Assembly (NCBI GenBank): GCA_034687125.1
Contig: JAQGBZ010000113.1
Location: forward strand, 117,085 to 181,084
DNA length: 64,000 bases
From: Neelides folsomi
Lineage: Eukaryota > Arthropoda > Collembola > Neelipleona > Neelidae
Direction of reading: 5' to 3'
In this document: one piece after another, positions 53,401 through 64,000 of the stretch
Layout of the letters: the number at the start of each line of letters is the position of its first letter
How positions within the stretch are numbered: the first letter of the stretch is position 1
Position numbers and translations under genes: made by a program
Notes under the pieces: generated by a model
Seen by the model: only the letters and a program-made list of their open reading frames with translations
Databases searched by the model: none
Told to the model about the DNA's origin: nothing

Positions 53401-56400
53401 CCACTGAGGGAGGAATTTGAGGGAAATTATTTTCAACCGGAGTGGACTGAGGAGCGAAATTAATTTGCATTTGTTCTTGGAAATTTCTCATTTGTTGCAT
53501 TTGCATTGGAGTTAACATGTGTGGAGATTGGATAAATTGCATTGGCATCATGGCGAGGTTTTGGCCAACTTGAGGTTGTTGTTGTTGGGGTTGAATCATT
53601 TGAATCGGCTGTTGTGGAGTTTCTGGTGCTTGATGATTTTGAATCATTTGAGGATTTTGGAACATCATTGGCATAAGTGGAGAATTTGGTGGGCCATTTT
53701 GAAATTGTTGCTGGTAAGGTGAGACAAGTGACGGCATGGTTCTCAATAATGGATCTTGTTGTTGTTGCTGTTGTTGCTGCTGAATTTGTTGAATTTCAGG
53801 CTGAGCTTGCATTTGAGGAATTGCTTGATTCATTTGAATGATATTTGGTTGCTGAGGACTTTGTTGAATCATTGAGGGTTGAATTGAATTTTGCATTTGA
53901 ATATATTGTTGCTCGGATTGTTGTTGTTGAATTTGTTGCATTTGTTGTTGATGGAACTGTTGTTGAATTTGTTCTTGCTCTGATTGCTGTTGTCGCACTT
54001 GTTGTTGTTCCTGTTGTATTTGGTGTTGCTGTATTTGTTGCTGTTGTTCTTGCTGTTGTTCTTGCTGTTGTTGTTCTTGAAGCTGATTTATTTGCTGCTG
54101 TGCTTGTTGTTGTGCTAGCTGTTGTGCTTGCTGCTGTTGTACTTGATGTTGTTGTACTTGCTGTTGTTGTACTTGCTGCTGCTGTATGCGTTGTTGTGCT
54201 TCTTGCTGTTGTTGGAATTGTTGCTGAGCTGCAAATTGTGATGGGTAGAACATTTGAGGTTCTGAAAGCTGGCTCATCATGTTATCAATTTGCTCCCGTT
54301 CACTTTCATTTTCTTTCCCTTCAGAGACTCGAAATTCATTGACAGCTTGCGGATCTTCATTTTCCTCCACTGACCCTGAATTACCTTCTTGAAATTGTTG
54401 ATCTTCAACACTGCCACTTACGTCAGCCTCGCGATGATCTTGGGGTTGAGCTGCATTTAAACCCTCAACCTGCTCGGCCTGCTTGTTATCATTATTATTA
54501 TTATTCCCATTATGCAAGGAGAGGAGTTGGTTCGTGAATAAAGGAGTTGAGTCAGTTTCAATCTCAATCCCGACCGCTGGTTGACTTACGGCCATTTGCT
54601 GTTGAATATTTTCAACAATTTCCATTGCTTTTGCAGCCAACTCCTCTTTTTCTCTATTATCATTATCCTCATTATTAACAAGACCGTCAACATTGGCGTT
54701 GCTAATTGAAGATTCTTGAGGTTGGGAATCTGATTGTGTAGGCACTGTAGTTGTTGACTTCGTGGCCTGTTGTCCAACAATATGATTTTGAATTGCTTGC
54801 GAAAACAATTGCTCCGTATTCGTATTCAATTCTAATTTTACAATCATGGGACTTGGTTGATACAAGTTGGGGACGAAAGGAGTGATTGTGTACATTGGGC
54901 TCATTTGTCCATTTCCATTCATTAAATTCACCATTTGTCCGGTTCCATGTGGAGGACTCAACATCATGAACTGTTGTTGTCCGTTGGCTCCCTGTCGCAC
55001 CACCAATGAAGGGCTGTTGGTTAAAAAGTTGCTCATTGGATCCTCTTGGCCTGTAGTTGAATTTTTAACATCCGTAAGCATGTTTCCGAAAATATTGAGC
55101 GGAACTGGGCTTTGAACTACGTGGTGTGGCTTTTGATGTTGCTGCATGGACCCAAATAATAATGCTGGATTTAAAGGTTTCACAACTTCGTTTCTCGTGC
55201 TGGCACTCCCAGCGAGTTGTGAAAAAGAAGGCTCTTCAAGATCAACAATTGATTTCTTTTCATCTTTGAAGAGAGGAGATTTGATGTTGTTGCTCGTATT
55301 GAGAGAAGTTCCCTTCTCGATGGCTTGTTTCTCCACTTTGGAGGGATTTTTTCCCAAAGACTCGCTTTCCTCGTTATTTGGAAGGAGGAGATCATAGGGA
55401 CGATGTTGAGTTGGTTCTTTGCGAGAGAATATCCTTGAACTAGAAACATCCCGTTCTTCTGACGTCTCAAAGGAATCCTCCAGACTCGAAGTTTCCACAT
55501 CTTGATTGTAGGTGAGCAACTCTTCCTTTCTGACCTTCTTCACATCCGCTCTGTTACTGGGATTTTCTCTCTCGGTTGTATAATATTCCGGCCCCGACGG
55601 GCTTTTCAATTTCTCACTATTCGTCTCTGCGCTCACGCTGGTGGAAATGGAAACTTTGGTTTGCGACGTTTTGTTATTCATTCGCCCAGTAGTTGTCAAA
55701 TCCTCTCGACCCATCATTTTTCCAACAAAGTCCGAGTCCTTGGCCGTGGCTTGGAACTGACTATGGAAAATTTGGATTTCTTTGTCGTTGGGAGTATCGC
55801 CGATTTTGTGGGGCGGGTTGGTGAACATGACAATCTGGCCGTCTTGGATTACCGAGTAGTGCGGGTTCAAAACGAGTTTTGTACCTTCTTTGGCCTGGGA
55901 TGGAGTAGTAGAGTCCAAAGACATTGGAGTGGAAGTGGAACCAAGAGTCTCTTGAGGACTCACGGAGGTCAAAGGACTACTTGTTGTAGTTGTAGTAGTG
56001 GTGGTGGTTGTCGTAGTGGTGGAAATTGGAGTTGTCGTCGTTGTTGTAGTTGGAATTGTTGGAATTGGAGGATTGGCCACTTGGCTGTATTTAGGAGAAT
56101 AATTAACGTTTTTGAAAACCTCTTCCATTTTTTTCTTTTCTTCTGCTACTTGGATTTTATGGGTTTCGGATTCGGTTTTGAATTGCTCTTCTTCCTCGCT
56201 GGACGAAGGTGTAATTGGAATTTGCTGTTCAGCTTCGGGAATAATCGGACCTGGCATGGCCCATTTAGATTTATCTTCAACTTCAATCACTTCCTCGTGA
56301 GAATCTAAGAGAGAGGGATAATAAACCTTTTCTTGTTCAGCAGACTTTTCATAATTGCTATTCAAATGCTCTTTGCTCCCTGGCTCAATCTTTTCCTCTT

Positions 56401-57569
56401 GCTCATGGAGGATGGAAGGAGACACAACTTGGTCTTCTTTGTCATCAATGATAACTTTACCCGTTTGGGCTCCGGATTCGCCGAGTGGAAGAATCGTGAT
56501 ATTTTCTTTTAAACTTTCTCCTGATTTCTTCTCGGTGACGTTGACACTGTTAGCGATGTGATTTTTAAGGATTTTCTCGGCGAAGACCTTTGGGACTTTG
56601 AAGGAATCTTTGTACTTCATTTTACCATTTGGTTCCATTTCCACTTTGTACACTTCGTAGTCTGAAGGAACGTTTTGGAATTGACCGCCGCGTTGGTAGT
56701 CTTGCAATTTCTCAATTTCAGCATTTGGTAAAATGAGATCTTTGAAGTTTTCTTTGTCTGACTTCAACGGATTAAATTCAAATTCTTCTTCTTCGTCCTC
56801 ATCGTATTTCTTGAGAGAGTCGTCTTCGTCTTCATCTCCTTTACTATCCAAATTCTCCTCTGAAGAGTCATCAATGAATTCAAAGGATTCACCATCGTTC
56901 ATCAATTTCTCGATATTTTCTTGTTGGTTAATGGGTACATCTTGGTTCGCATGTTCAATCAAAATCTTCTCATTTTCCTTCGCTTCCCTTCCAGCTCCCT
57001 TGTTGAAAAAAGTGTGCAAGTCGACAAACTTTGAGGGCTCTTGGAAATTGAGATTTCCTAAGTTTAACTTTTCTTTGTCGTTTATTCCGAGCGTTATTAC
57101 TTTTGGACCATTTTTAGTGTAATCTTGAAACCTGGATAAAATTATGATTAATATTTAATTAGCCGTTATTTATTTTTATACATATTTATCTTGTAAAATT
57201 TAACTAATTTTTATATATAGTATAGATGTTGTTTCAATTTCAAGGTAGGTCTTTTAATCTAAGTAAGCTAATACACATTTCACATTATTATCTAAGGGCT
57301 TTATCAGTTAAATAAATAAATTTGAAATAGGTAATTACTCTGGGATGTGAACTTGTCCAATGAGCTTCTCAATTTCATCGTCACTCAATCCGAGTGATTT
57401 CGGGTCAACGAGTTCAACATCATCGGGTAAATTGTGGTTGATGACCTCTTTGCCGAAGATTATTGCGGTAATCTAATAAGTAGTTGGGTCAAAGTGAGTA
57501 TTATATGTAATTATATACAATTAATTCAATTTGTGATTTTACCTGGAGCAAGAGGAAGATCCGAATCAT
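50447..57569 (-). CDS. Giant secreted Gln-rich low-complexity protein (2281 aa)
   Basis: Three exons (57569-57543, 57472-57339, 57131-50447) join in frame. The first gives MIRIFLLLQ and completes a signal peptide with VITAIIFG. The N-terminal 300 residues are acidic (SEEEEQFK, DEDEEEEFEFN). A Thr-rich mucin-like tract follows (runs of Thr around TTTTTTPIST), then a Ser/Pro-rich part. About 1000 residues are then dominated by Gln runs interspersed with Met, Pro and Ile. Near the C-terminus four copies of a 9-residue SSPQIQDIM-type repeat occur, and the protein ends with a basic tail, RLRRSPLFKFLYE. No folded domain is recognised. The 6.7-kb third exon has no stop, so it is surely coding. Secretion is inferred. 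A matrix, mucus, cement or cuticle-associated role is possible but unproven. CAG/CAA repeats produce long antisense frames that are not genes. Confidence 0.9.
51019..51126 (-). repeat. 27-bp in-frame tandem repeat in the Gln-rich gene
   Basis: Four units start at 51019, 51046, 51073 and 51100. Three are almost identical; the last is degenerate. They encode SSPQIQDIM-type nonapeptides, and the near identity shows recent expansion. Confidence 0.85.
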
Positions 57570-59176
57570 GGTCGGGGTAAAAGGAGCAGCTCGAACGTTC
57601 CTCACCCACTGGGATTCATGAGTCAACTGAGTGTAGCCGGAATGCGACCATTAGGATAAAGAGTGTCACATTTAATTCTGGCTTGAGAACAGGATCGTTT
57701 GCTCCGCCTGAAAGTGATCTCAATTAGAGTCACCTCTCCCACAACACTCGATGAAAAGTGAAATTGGTCTTTTCATGCAACCCCTTCAACTTGCAGTTCT
57801 CCGTTAGTGAAAATTCACAAAGACATTAAACCTGTTTCCTCTCATTCCTTCCCAAAAAAATGATTTTGCCCTCCGTTTGATAAACATTGATGAATTTAAT
57901 GGTATTGAAGGAAATAATAACGATTGATTTTCATTCCTTCTCTTAAGACCTACATTAGCAGATAACTATGCAAGTACGCTCGTAGTAAAAGGAAATTGAA
58001 AACTACCATGTACAATTTTCTTATTGGCGCCTCCTTTGTTTCTCACTATTTTTTTCTGTCAAATACGAAATCTGGAATTAATGCGAGATTATTTGTTCTA
58101 TTAACTTTGTTGACCCCAACTTTCGATTATTATTGAGGATAAACTCGATTTCAAAACATAATTTAATGTTGATTGAAGTATGTTTTGATGTTTCACTTTG
58201 ACGTCCTGATCAGTATAAAGGAATAAGGATGCTTCTCTCATCATTGTTCTTGACGGCTCATATGATTAACTTTAATGGGGTTTGCTATAATTATTTTTGT
58301 TAAATCTCTAATGAAAGTGAAATGGGTAAATGGATCATTCCAAGGTCATATTTCATCTATCTAAAGTTGGAGAATAAAAATAAATGAATCTAAATTGAAA
58401 GTTGAATCTCCTGAATAGATAGTCTTGTTCGGTAGTTTCTTGAAACAGTGAGTGTATTTGTAAGGAGCATCTTTTCGCACGTCGCTTTCACTCTTTTATC
58501 GCTTTACAATCGTCGTGTCACATTCTTCTGCTTTATACAGTGTATGCATTTTGTTAATTTAGAGGAATCCTGAAATGTGTAAGGATTAAATTCATTCATA
58601 AATGCATTTATTTGACTATTCTCCACAATAAAGTTAAATGCAAAATACAGATATCAGATATCTCTGTATCTGTATTAGGTACTTATTTTTTATTCTAATA
58701 CGATTACTTTTTAGGAATATAATATGAATAATATCAATAAGAATTTTCATTACATTAAGAATTTCTCGAAATATAAATAAGTTAACAATTTAGGTCATTG
58801 TCATTACCATTAACCATTATGCTTAAGCAATAAATAAATAAATTTTTAATATTTATATAATTCTTTTTCGTAAGAATTCAACCATGAAATGAACTTAACA
58901 TTGATTTTCCAACATTAATTTTCAATTTATGTTTTCATGTAACATACTTCGAGGTACTATGATTGGTTTAGATCGGAAATGATTTTAAAAAACGAACCTT
59001 TTATCTTGATTAAATGGTTATGTTTACATTTATTCATCATGAGACTAAAGGTATATTAAATGATAAATCATCGCAAATCTTCATTCTTTTAGAAGCTTGG
59101 TATTAAAGTGGAAGGTTTATTATAATTGATTGATTTGTATTTTTGGAAGTGGCCGAATTACGGCTTTCCAATTCCA
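57570..59176. other. Intergenic region between divergent Gln-rich and ion-channel genes
   Basis: About 1.6 kb, with promoters of both genes expected here. No clear TATA box, gene or repeat was recognised. Confidence 0.4.
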
Positions 59177-61659
59177 ATGAAGCGAATTTTGAAGATTTTA
59201 TTTTTTATATCATATATTATTGAGGCTTCATCCAAATTTGAAATTCCACAGGATTATGTCAAAGGTTAATTTACAATTACCTACCTTAATTTTAATAAAT
59301 AGTATTAAAAGAATAATTTTGCTCCTATCATATACAGATTCTTTGCCTATTTCAAACGAAGGAAAAAAAGGTGTTGTAAATGTTAAATTCAACATTTATG
59401 TCGAAGCTATAAATCCTATTAAAGCAGCAGATATGGATTTTAGGTTGTAATAGTATTTATATCGCTGTAAAATTGATTATATTTATTTCATTATTCCTTT
59501 TCTTCCTCAATAAAATATTTTCATTACTATTCAATTATTTAATTTTAATTTTAGTTTATTCTACATTTTCAGAATGAAATTATATATTTTTCAATCCTGG
59601 GTAAGTTTTCATAATTTATTTAATCTATGTAAATTCTGAATTAGCACTTTAATGAAATTAATGATTATTTGACTTAATTGAAGGAGGACAAAAGATTGAA
59701 TTTCTCTGAAGATCAATTCGGAAATAATGAACATATTCTTCTTCCCCAAGAACTGACAGAACAGATTTGGCATCCTGATCCATTTATTGTCAATGCTAAA
59801 AACACGGGTTTCGTTTAGTTATTTTCACCAAACTGCATTATCGCATTATCAAATCAAACCACACTTATTCCAAACTCGAACATTATCTGTCTAAATAAAG
59901 TCCAAATTAACTTTTAGTATACCTTAATTATTAGTTACCAGACATTAAAATATTATTTCTAATCTGTTTAATTTATCTGAATTATAGAAGTTGGACAGCT
60001 TGTTCAGAAGCAAGTGAGCGTCTACATTTATAGAAATCAAACAGTGGCTTCTTCAACCAATTTGTTCGCTACTGTTGCTTGTGCCATGCAATTTCAGTAT
60101 TATCCGTATGACACTCAAACTTGTCCAATGATCATTGAAAGTTGTAAGTTGAAATGCCGGAATTTACAAATACTTTAATGCATACATAGTGTCATTCCGA
60201 CATAAAATAATTCCTAGATATTCAGAAATGGCATGATTAAAATTGAATCTATTAAGAATTAATCAATTAAAACATATATTTTATTTTTAAGATTCTTATG
60301 ACTTAACAAAAGTATTTTATGAATGGGCTCCAACGAATGCTTTTGTAATTAATCCACAATTAAGACTTCTTCAATTTGAAGTACACAGACCTCTTTACGT
60401 CAAGCAAGAAACTTTTGATCGACTCAAAGAAGGTCATCAATGATTGAACAAATTAAATTTTATTAATGATTCGTTCAAATAATAAGTATGTTAATTGATC
60501 GTAATTATTATTTATGTATTACTGTTATAGTATATCACCGATCAACATGAGAAAACTTTAATAAATTGGCCATTTTATAATTTAATGTTTATAGAAAGAA
60601 AATTTTCTCGGCTTATAGCTTTTTTTCGATTTGATCGACTTTTGGGGAATCATTTGATCCAAGTAAGTGAATGGGCCTCAATCTGAAATAAATACTTGTG
60701 CATTAATAATAAAACTATTCCGCTTTCATTTTTTATTGACGTTGGTTGAAATTCTTAATAGGTGTTTGCTCCCTGTTCTTTGGTCATTTCTTTAAGTTGG
60801 TTCAGTTTTTGGTTGGATATGGATGCCATTCCAGCGAGAGTTTCAGTCATTGTTACTTCGATGCTGACATTGGTCACTCAATTCAACGGATTGAAATTGG
60901 ATCTCCCTCCTGTGGCTTATGTGAAAGCAGTTGATATTTGGATGGCAGGCTGCATGATTTTCATTTTCGGAGCTTTGGGAGAATTCGTAATTGTGAAAGT
61001 CGTGTCAAACATCACAGAAGACAAAATTAAGGATTTTGAAGATAAACAAAAGGCTTTAGCCGCTGCAGAGAAAGAAACTATGTCACCAAATATCGACTTA
61101 GGAGACAAATTTTCATTGGATGAACCTCGAAACAAAAGCGAAGAGTTGGAAGGAATGACAAGAAAAGTTTGTTTCAATAATAACAAAATACAATTAAAAG
61201 TTCAAATTCTATAAACGTTTATATGAATCTCAATCTAATGATAAATAATAAGTGTTTAATGATATTTTGATATTTTTTTTATTATTTTAGCCATTTAAAT
61301 TAAGCCGTTTTATTGTGCTTGAAGATCTTGTGATCAAATCACCATCCAGCGGAGCTTACCCAAAACGAGGAAGTGTATTTGATCGAGAAAGAACAAAGGA
61401 AGATAATGAGGAAATTAATAGAAAAATATCAAAGTTGAAAGTTGAAATTTCAGCTTCTTTCTTAAACACCAAAATCCCTTTGGTTTGGGTTCAGTCGAAG
61501 AAGAACAAAAGGAAAGTTCTTTGGAAAGAAATCGACAGCATCTCACGTTGGGCTTTCCCAACAACCTTTTGCTTTTTCTCACTTATTTATTGGCTTGTAT
61601 TGTGGATTCATAGGAATTTTATGTTGCCTTCTGGGCCATACAATACTAACATTAAGTAA
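59177..61659 (+). CDS. Cys-loop ligand-gated ion channel subunit, anion type
   Basis: Nine exons (59177-59264, 59338-59443, 59573-59600, 59684-59807, 59988-60143, 60292-60432, 60595-60662, 60762-61166, 61291-61659) give 494 residues. The signal peptide is MKRILKILFFISYIIEASS. The extracellular domain shows FQSWEDKRLNF, IWHPDPFIVNAKN and the Cys loop C147-x13-C161 (CAMQFQYYPYDTQTC). M1 starts VFAPCSLVISLSWFSFW. M2 begins with AIPARV, the Pro-Ala-Arg signature of chloride-conducting glycine/GABA/glutamate/histamine-gated receptors. M3 (IWMAGCMIFIFGALGEF) follows, then a loop of about 120 residues and M4 (FFSLIYWLVLWIH). There is no second Cys pair in the loop-C region, unlike typical GluCl. The ligand cannot be told. 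The sequence is divergent in M2 (VTSMLTLVTQ). Confidence 0.9.
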
Positions 61660-62613
61660 GTGATGCAATACATTAACATAATATATTAAACAACAGTAAA
61701 GGAGTAGGTAAGTTAGATTAAATAAACTATACTTATGAGTATAAGTTAAATAGTGAAATAATGTACAAATATTTTTCAAAATCATTTCAAATATTTTGTA
61801 GATACCTACTTACCTACTTTAACCATCTTCATACGTAGAATAATATTGTAAATACATAGAATAGACGAAAGGAAAATATTTACGTAAGACTACTTGTATT
61901 TAAGGAAAGATTAACATTTTATCAGTAGCGTAAAGGCGAATGACTAGGAAAATATTAATACTTTCATAAGTATATTGGTGCTTAATGTAATGTAAATTGT
62001 AATACTTAAGCTAGTTATTGATTAATAATTATAAATGATATGAGTTAATCTGTAAACATGTGTATTTTATAATAAAGTATAACTTGAATTATTGTATGTG
62101 AGCGTATGTTTTTTTGACGATATTTGTACTATAACATAATAACAACACTTATGTGGGTACTACGTAGTAAGTATACTGATTCTTAAAGTGTTTAATTTCA
62201 AAATTTTGTGCACTTTGTTTAATAGATTATAAATTATAACAATACCATGTCTAGCATTTAATCTTATATTTATATATTGTATAATTCCATTTACGTTGAT
62301 ATATTATATCACATTATATTTATGTTGAAACTTCGAATGCTGATTGCTGACGCAAAAAGAATGTCAAGCTATTGAAAGATTAAAGTTCGAGAAAATATAA
62401 TAATTTACTCTTTGTACTTTATTGAAGCAACTCTCAAGCCAAACGAAAATATTATTTTGGTTTCTTCTATTTAGTTTTAAAACATCTAATAAATATATTT
62501 GCTATATATTTTTTCAAATAGTGACATTTAAAAATTCTTAAAATATCGAAGAATACAAATACTGCTACCTATAAAAATTATTTGTTTAACAGTATCATAA
62601 TCGGTTGATAAAC
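61660..62613. other. Spacer
   Basis: Very AT-rich 3' flank of the channel gene and upstream region of the CNPase-like gene. No recognisable motif. Confidence 0.5.
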
Positions 62614-63758
62614 ATGAAAGTTTTTATTCGAACTCTTGTTTTTATCGGATCTTCTCTTCTATTTGCCAGTGCTTTGGTAAGAAATTCTGTGTATTTTTAT
62701 TAAAATTGTTATTACAGACAGCCCACATATTATTAAACATCGTAGATAAATTATATAAATATAATAACTATATTTGTCGATAATTTTATTATTGTTTTTG
62801 CATAAAGATATTATCCTAATGCTGACATTATTGTTTCTTAAAATAATATGTTAGATTCAACGTTCTGATAAGCGTAATTCTGGAATCTATCAAGTTCAAT
62901 TGGAAGATTTTCATATTAATGACGTGAATTCGAGCTATCCATTATATTACGGATGGTTCTTGGACGAACAAACAGCAAACTCCCTTCAAGCGATCAAAGA
63001 CATTTTTTTCTCTAGTGCTTACCTCAATGTCAGCACATTTCGTTATTTCATAGATATTGCGTGTGAAAAGGAAGAAATTGATAATCCATTTAAATATTTT
63101 AAAAAACCGAGAGATCCAAATACCGGAGAATTTGATCCACTGTATCACATTACGTCAAAATTTTGCAACAGAGAGGATTGTTCTCCCTATTCTGATCATG
63201 TTAAAGATTTTCTCAATCAAACATTCAAATCTCATTTGGTCGGTCTGTTTATTACCGAAAGAACCTTTGGAATAAGAATTAATTTAACAGAAGAACAAAT
63301 ACCCCTCTTCGACAATAACAAATTTTCTCAAATGAACAACAATAAAAAAGAAATTTTGACAAATGAGAGAGATTATCCCGGATTTACTTTTCTTCCACAA
63401 GAACAAAATTTCAAACCAACAACGTCAAAGGCTCATATTACATTAGGATGCGCACCAGGTTTGTTGTTTGTACATATTTACTTTATTTGTTTTAATTATT
63501 TTTTAATATTGTATAAATATTTCATAGATTTTATTAATTGATTTAGGTGTTGAGGCTTATGTTACTGGAAATGATCTTATAAATATAATAATGCTCGAAT
63601 CGGATCCCGGAGTTGCTTATCTCGATTTTAAAATCAACGATGGAACTCAATTTGCCTCTACTTTGAGACAATACTTCACAAGAGAAGGAGAAACAGTTTT
63701 TGTTTTTTATCCTCATAATCAAATGATAATTGATACCCGCTTTGAAGAATATTTGTAA
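62614..63758 (+). CDS. Secreted CNPase-like 2H phosphoesterase
   Basis: Three exons (62614-62676, 62855-63458, 63547-63758) give 292 residues. MKVFIRTLVFIGSSLLFASA is a signal peptide. The rest matches the catalytic domain of 2',3'-cyclic-nucleotide 3'-phosphodiesterase: PLYYGWFLDEQT near residue 50, first H-x-T at 119-121 (YHITSKFC), second H-x-T at 215-217 (AHITLGCAPGVEAYVTG), followed by NDLINII. Both H-x-T motifs of the 2H fold are intact, so it should hydrolyse 2',3'-cyclic nucleotides to 2'-nucleotides. Vertebrate CNPase has an N-terminal kinase-like P-loop domain and a C-terminal lipidation site and is cytosolic/membrane-bound. Here neither is present, and export is predicted instead. 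Substrate outside the cell is unknown (inference: extracellular RNA products). Confidence 0.88.
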
Positions 63759-64000
63759 AGTTAAAACTCCGATCATTTAAGAATTTCTAATGCAATATAT
63801 TTATACTTATTTAGAGTACCATTTTACGATACATAAAATTTATTTTATTTGGTATATTGCTATACAACATATTACATAATGGAATCTTCAATAAATCATA
63901 ATCAATTTCGATTACAATTTTTATTTTTTCGAGTATATAAAAATACATTAATCCTTGGTAATATAAGGAAATAAAAGATTTATGATTTACTTCAAACCAT
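63759..64000. other. 3' flank of the CNPase-like gene
   Basis: AT-rich, with AATAAA at 63890-63895 as a candidate polyadenylation signal. Nothing else seen. Confidence 0.45.

Noticed and set aside
53845-54342. 165-codon plus-strand frame rich in Val, Leu and Ala
   Set aside because: It is the antisense of CAG/CAA repeats of the Gln-rich gene. Stop-free antisense frames are expected there.
55502-56308. 268-codon plus-strand frame with Cys, Ser and Trp
   Set aside because: It is antisense to the well-supported Gln-rich exon, with repeat-driven composition and no signal or homology.

Overview
This is eukaryotic nuclear DNA, very AT-rich, with intron-split genes (GT..AG introns, many under 400 bp). 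The gene content is arthropod-like: an AAPVAYA-repeat cuticle-type protein, a stand-alone peptide alpha-amidating lyase, an anion-type Cys-loop receptor and a Nedd4-type HECT ligase. A crustacean, perhaps a copepod, fits best, but the species is inferred and not shown by the sequence. Exon models below were built by hand. Each internal junction was checked for GT/AG and reading phase, so the coordinates are testable.

Layout. 1-400 (-): 5' end of a secreted-protein gene that runs off the window. 401-6294: gene-poor, with a long palindrome and a small tandem repeat. 6295-19834 (-): three tandem paralogues of a four-helix membrane protein family with an N-terminal NPCC motif. Between the second and third, on the opposite strand, lie two exons of a Nup98 autoproteolytic-domain relative. 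19835-28556: mostly non-coding, holding a decayed TIR transposon with a pogo/Tigger-like helix-turn-helix. 28557-29705 (+): cuticle-type gene in which most exons each encode one repeat. 30009-33923 (-): two tandem mitochondrial crotonase-family genes of identical exon structure, with a mariner-type fragment between them. 35967-39752 (+): complete Nedd4. 40616-41207 (+): small secreted cysteine-rich protein. 42012-44036 (+): peptidyl-hydroxyglycine amidating lyase (PAL). 45366-about 49180 (-): secreted lipase whose large intron carries a 944-bp element with about 200-bp TIRs. 50447-57569 (-): a 2281-residue secreted Gln-rich protein, 6.7 kb of it in one exon. 59177-61659 (+): anion-type Cys-loop channel subunit. 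62614-63758 (+): a secreted CNPase-like 2H phosphoesterase.

There is no operon-like logic. The themes are tandem duplication (NPCC family, crotonases), many secreted products (PAL, lipase, Gln-rich protein, Cys-rich protein, cuticle protein, CNPase-like protein), and small DNA-transposon remnants in introns and spacers. The observations most worth following up are the secreted CNPase-like protein, the Nup98-domain relative that stops where Nup98 would cut itself, the NPCC family and the giant Gln-rich secreted protein.
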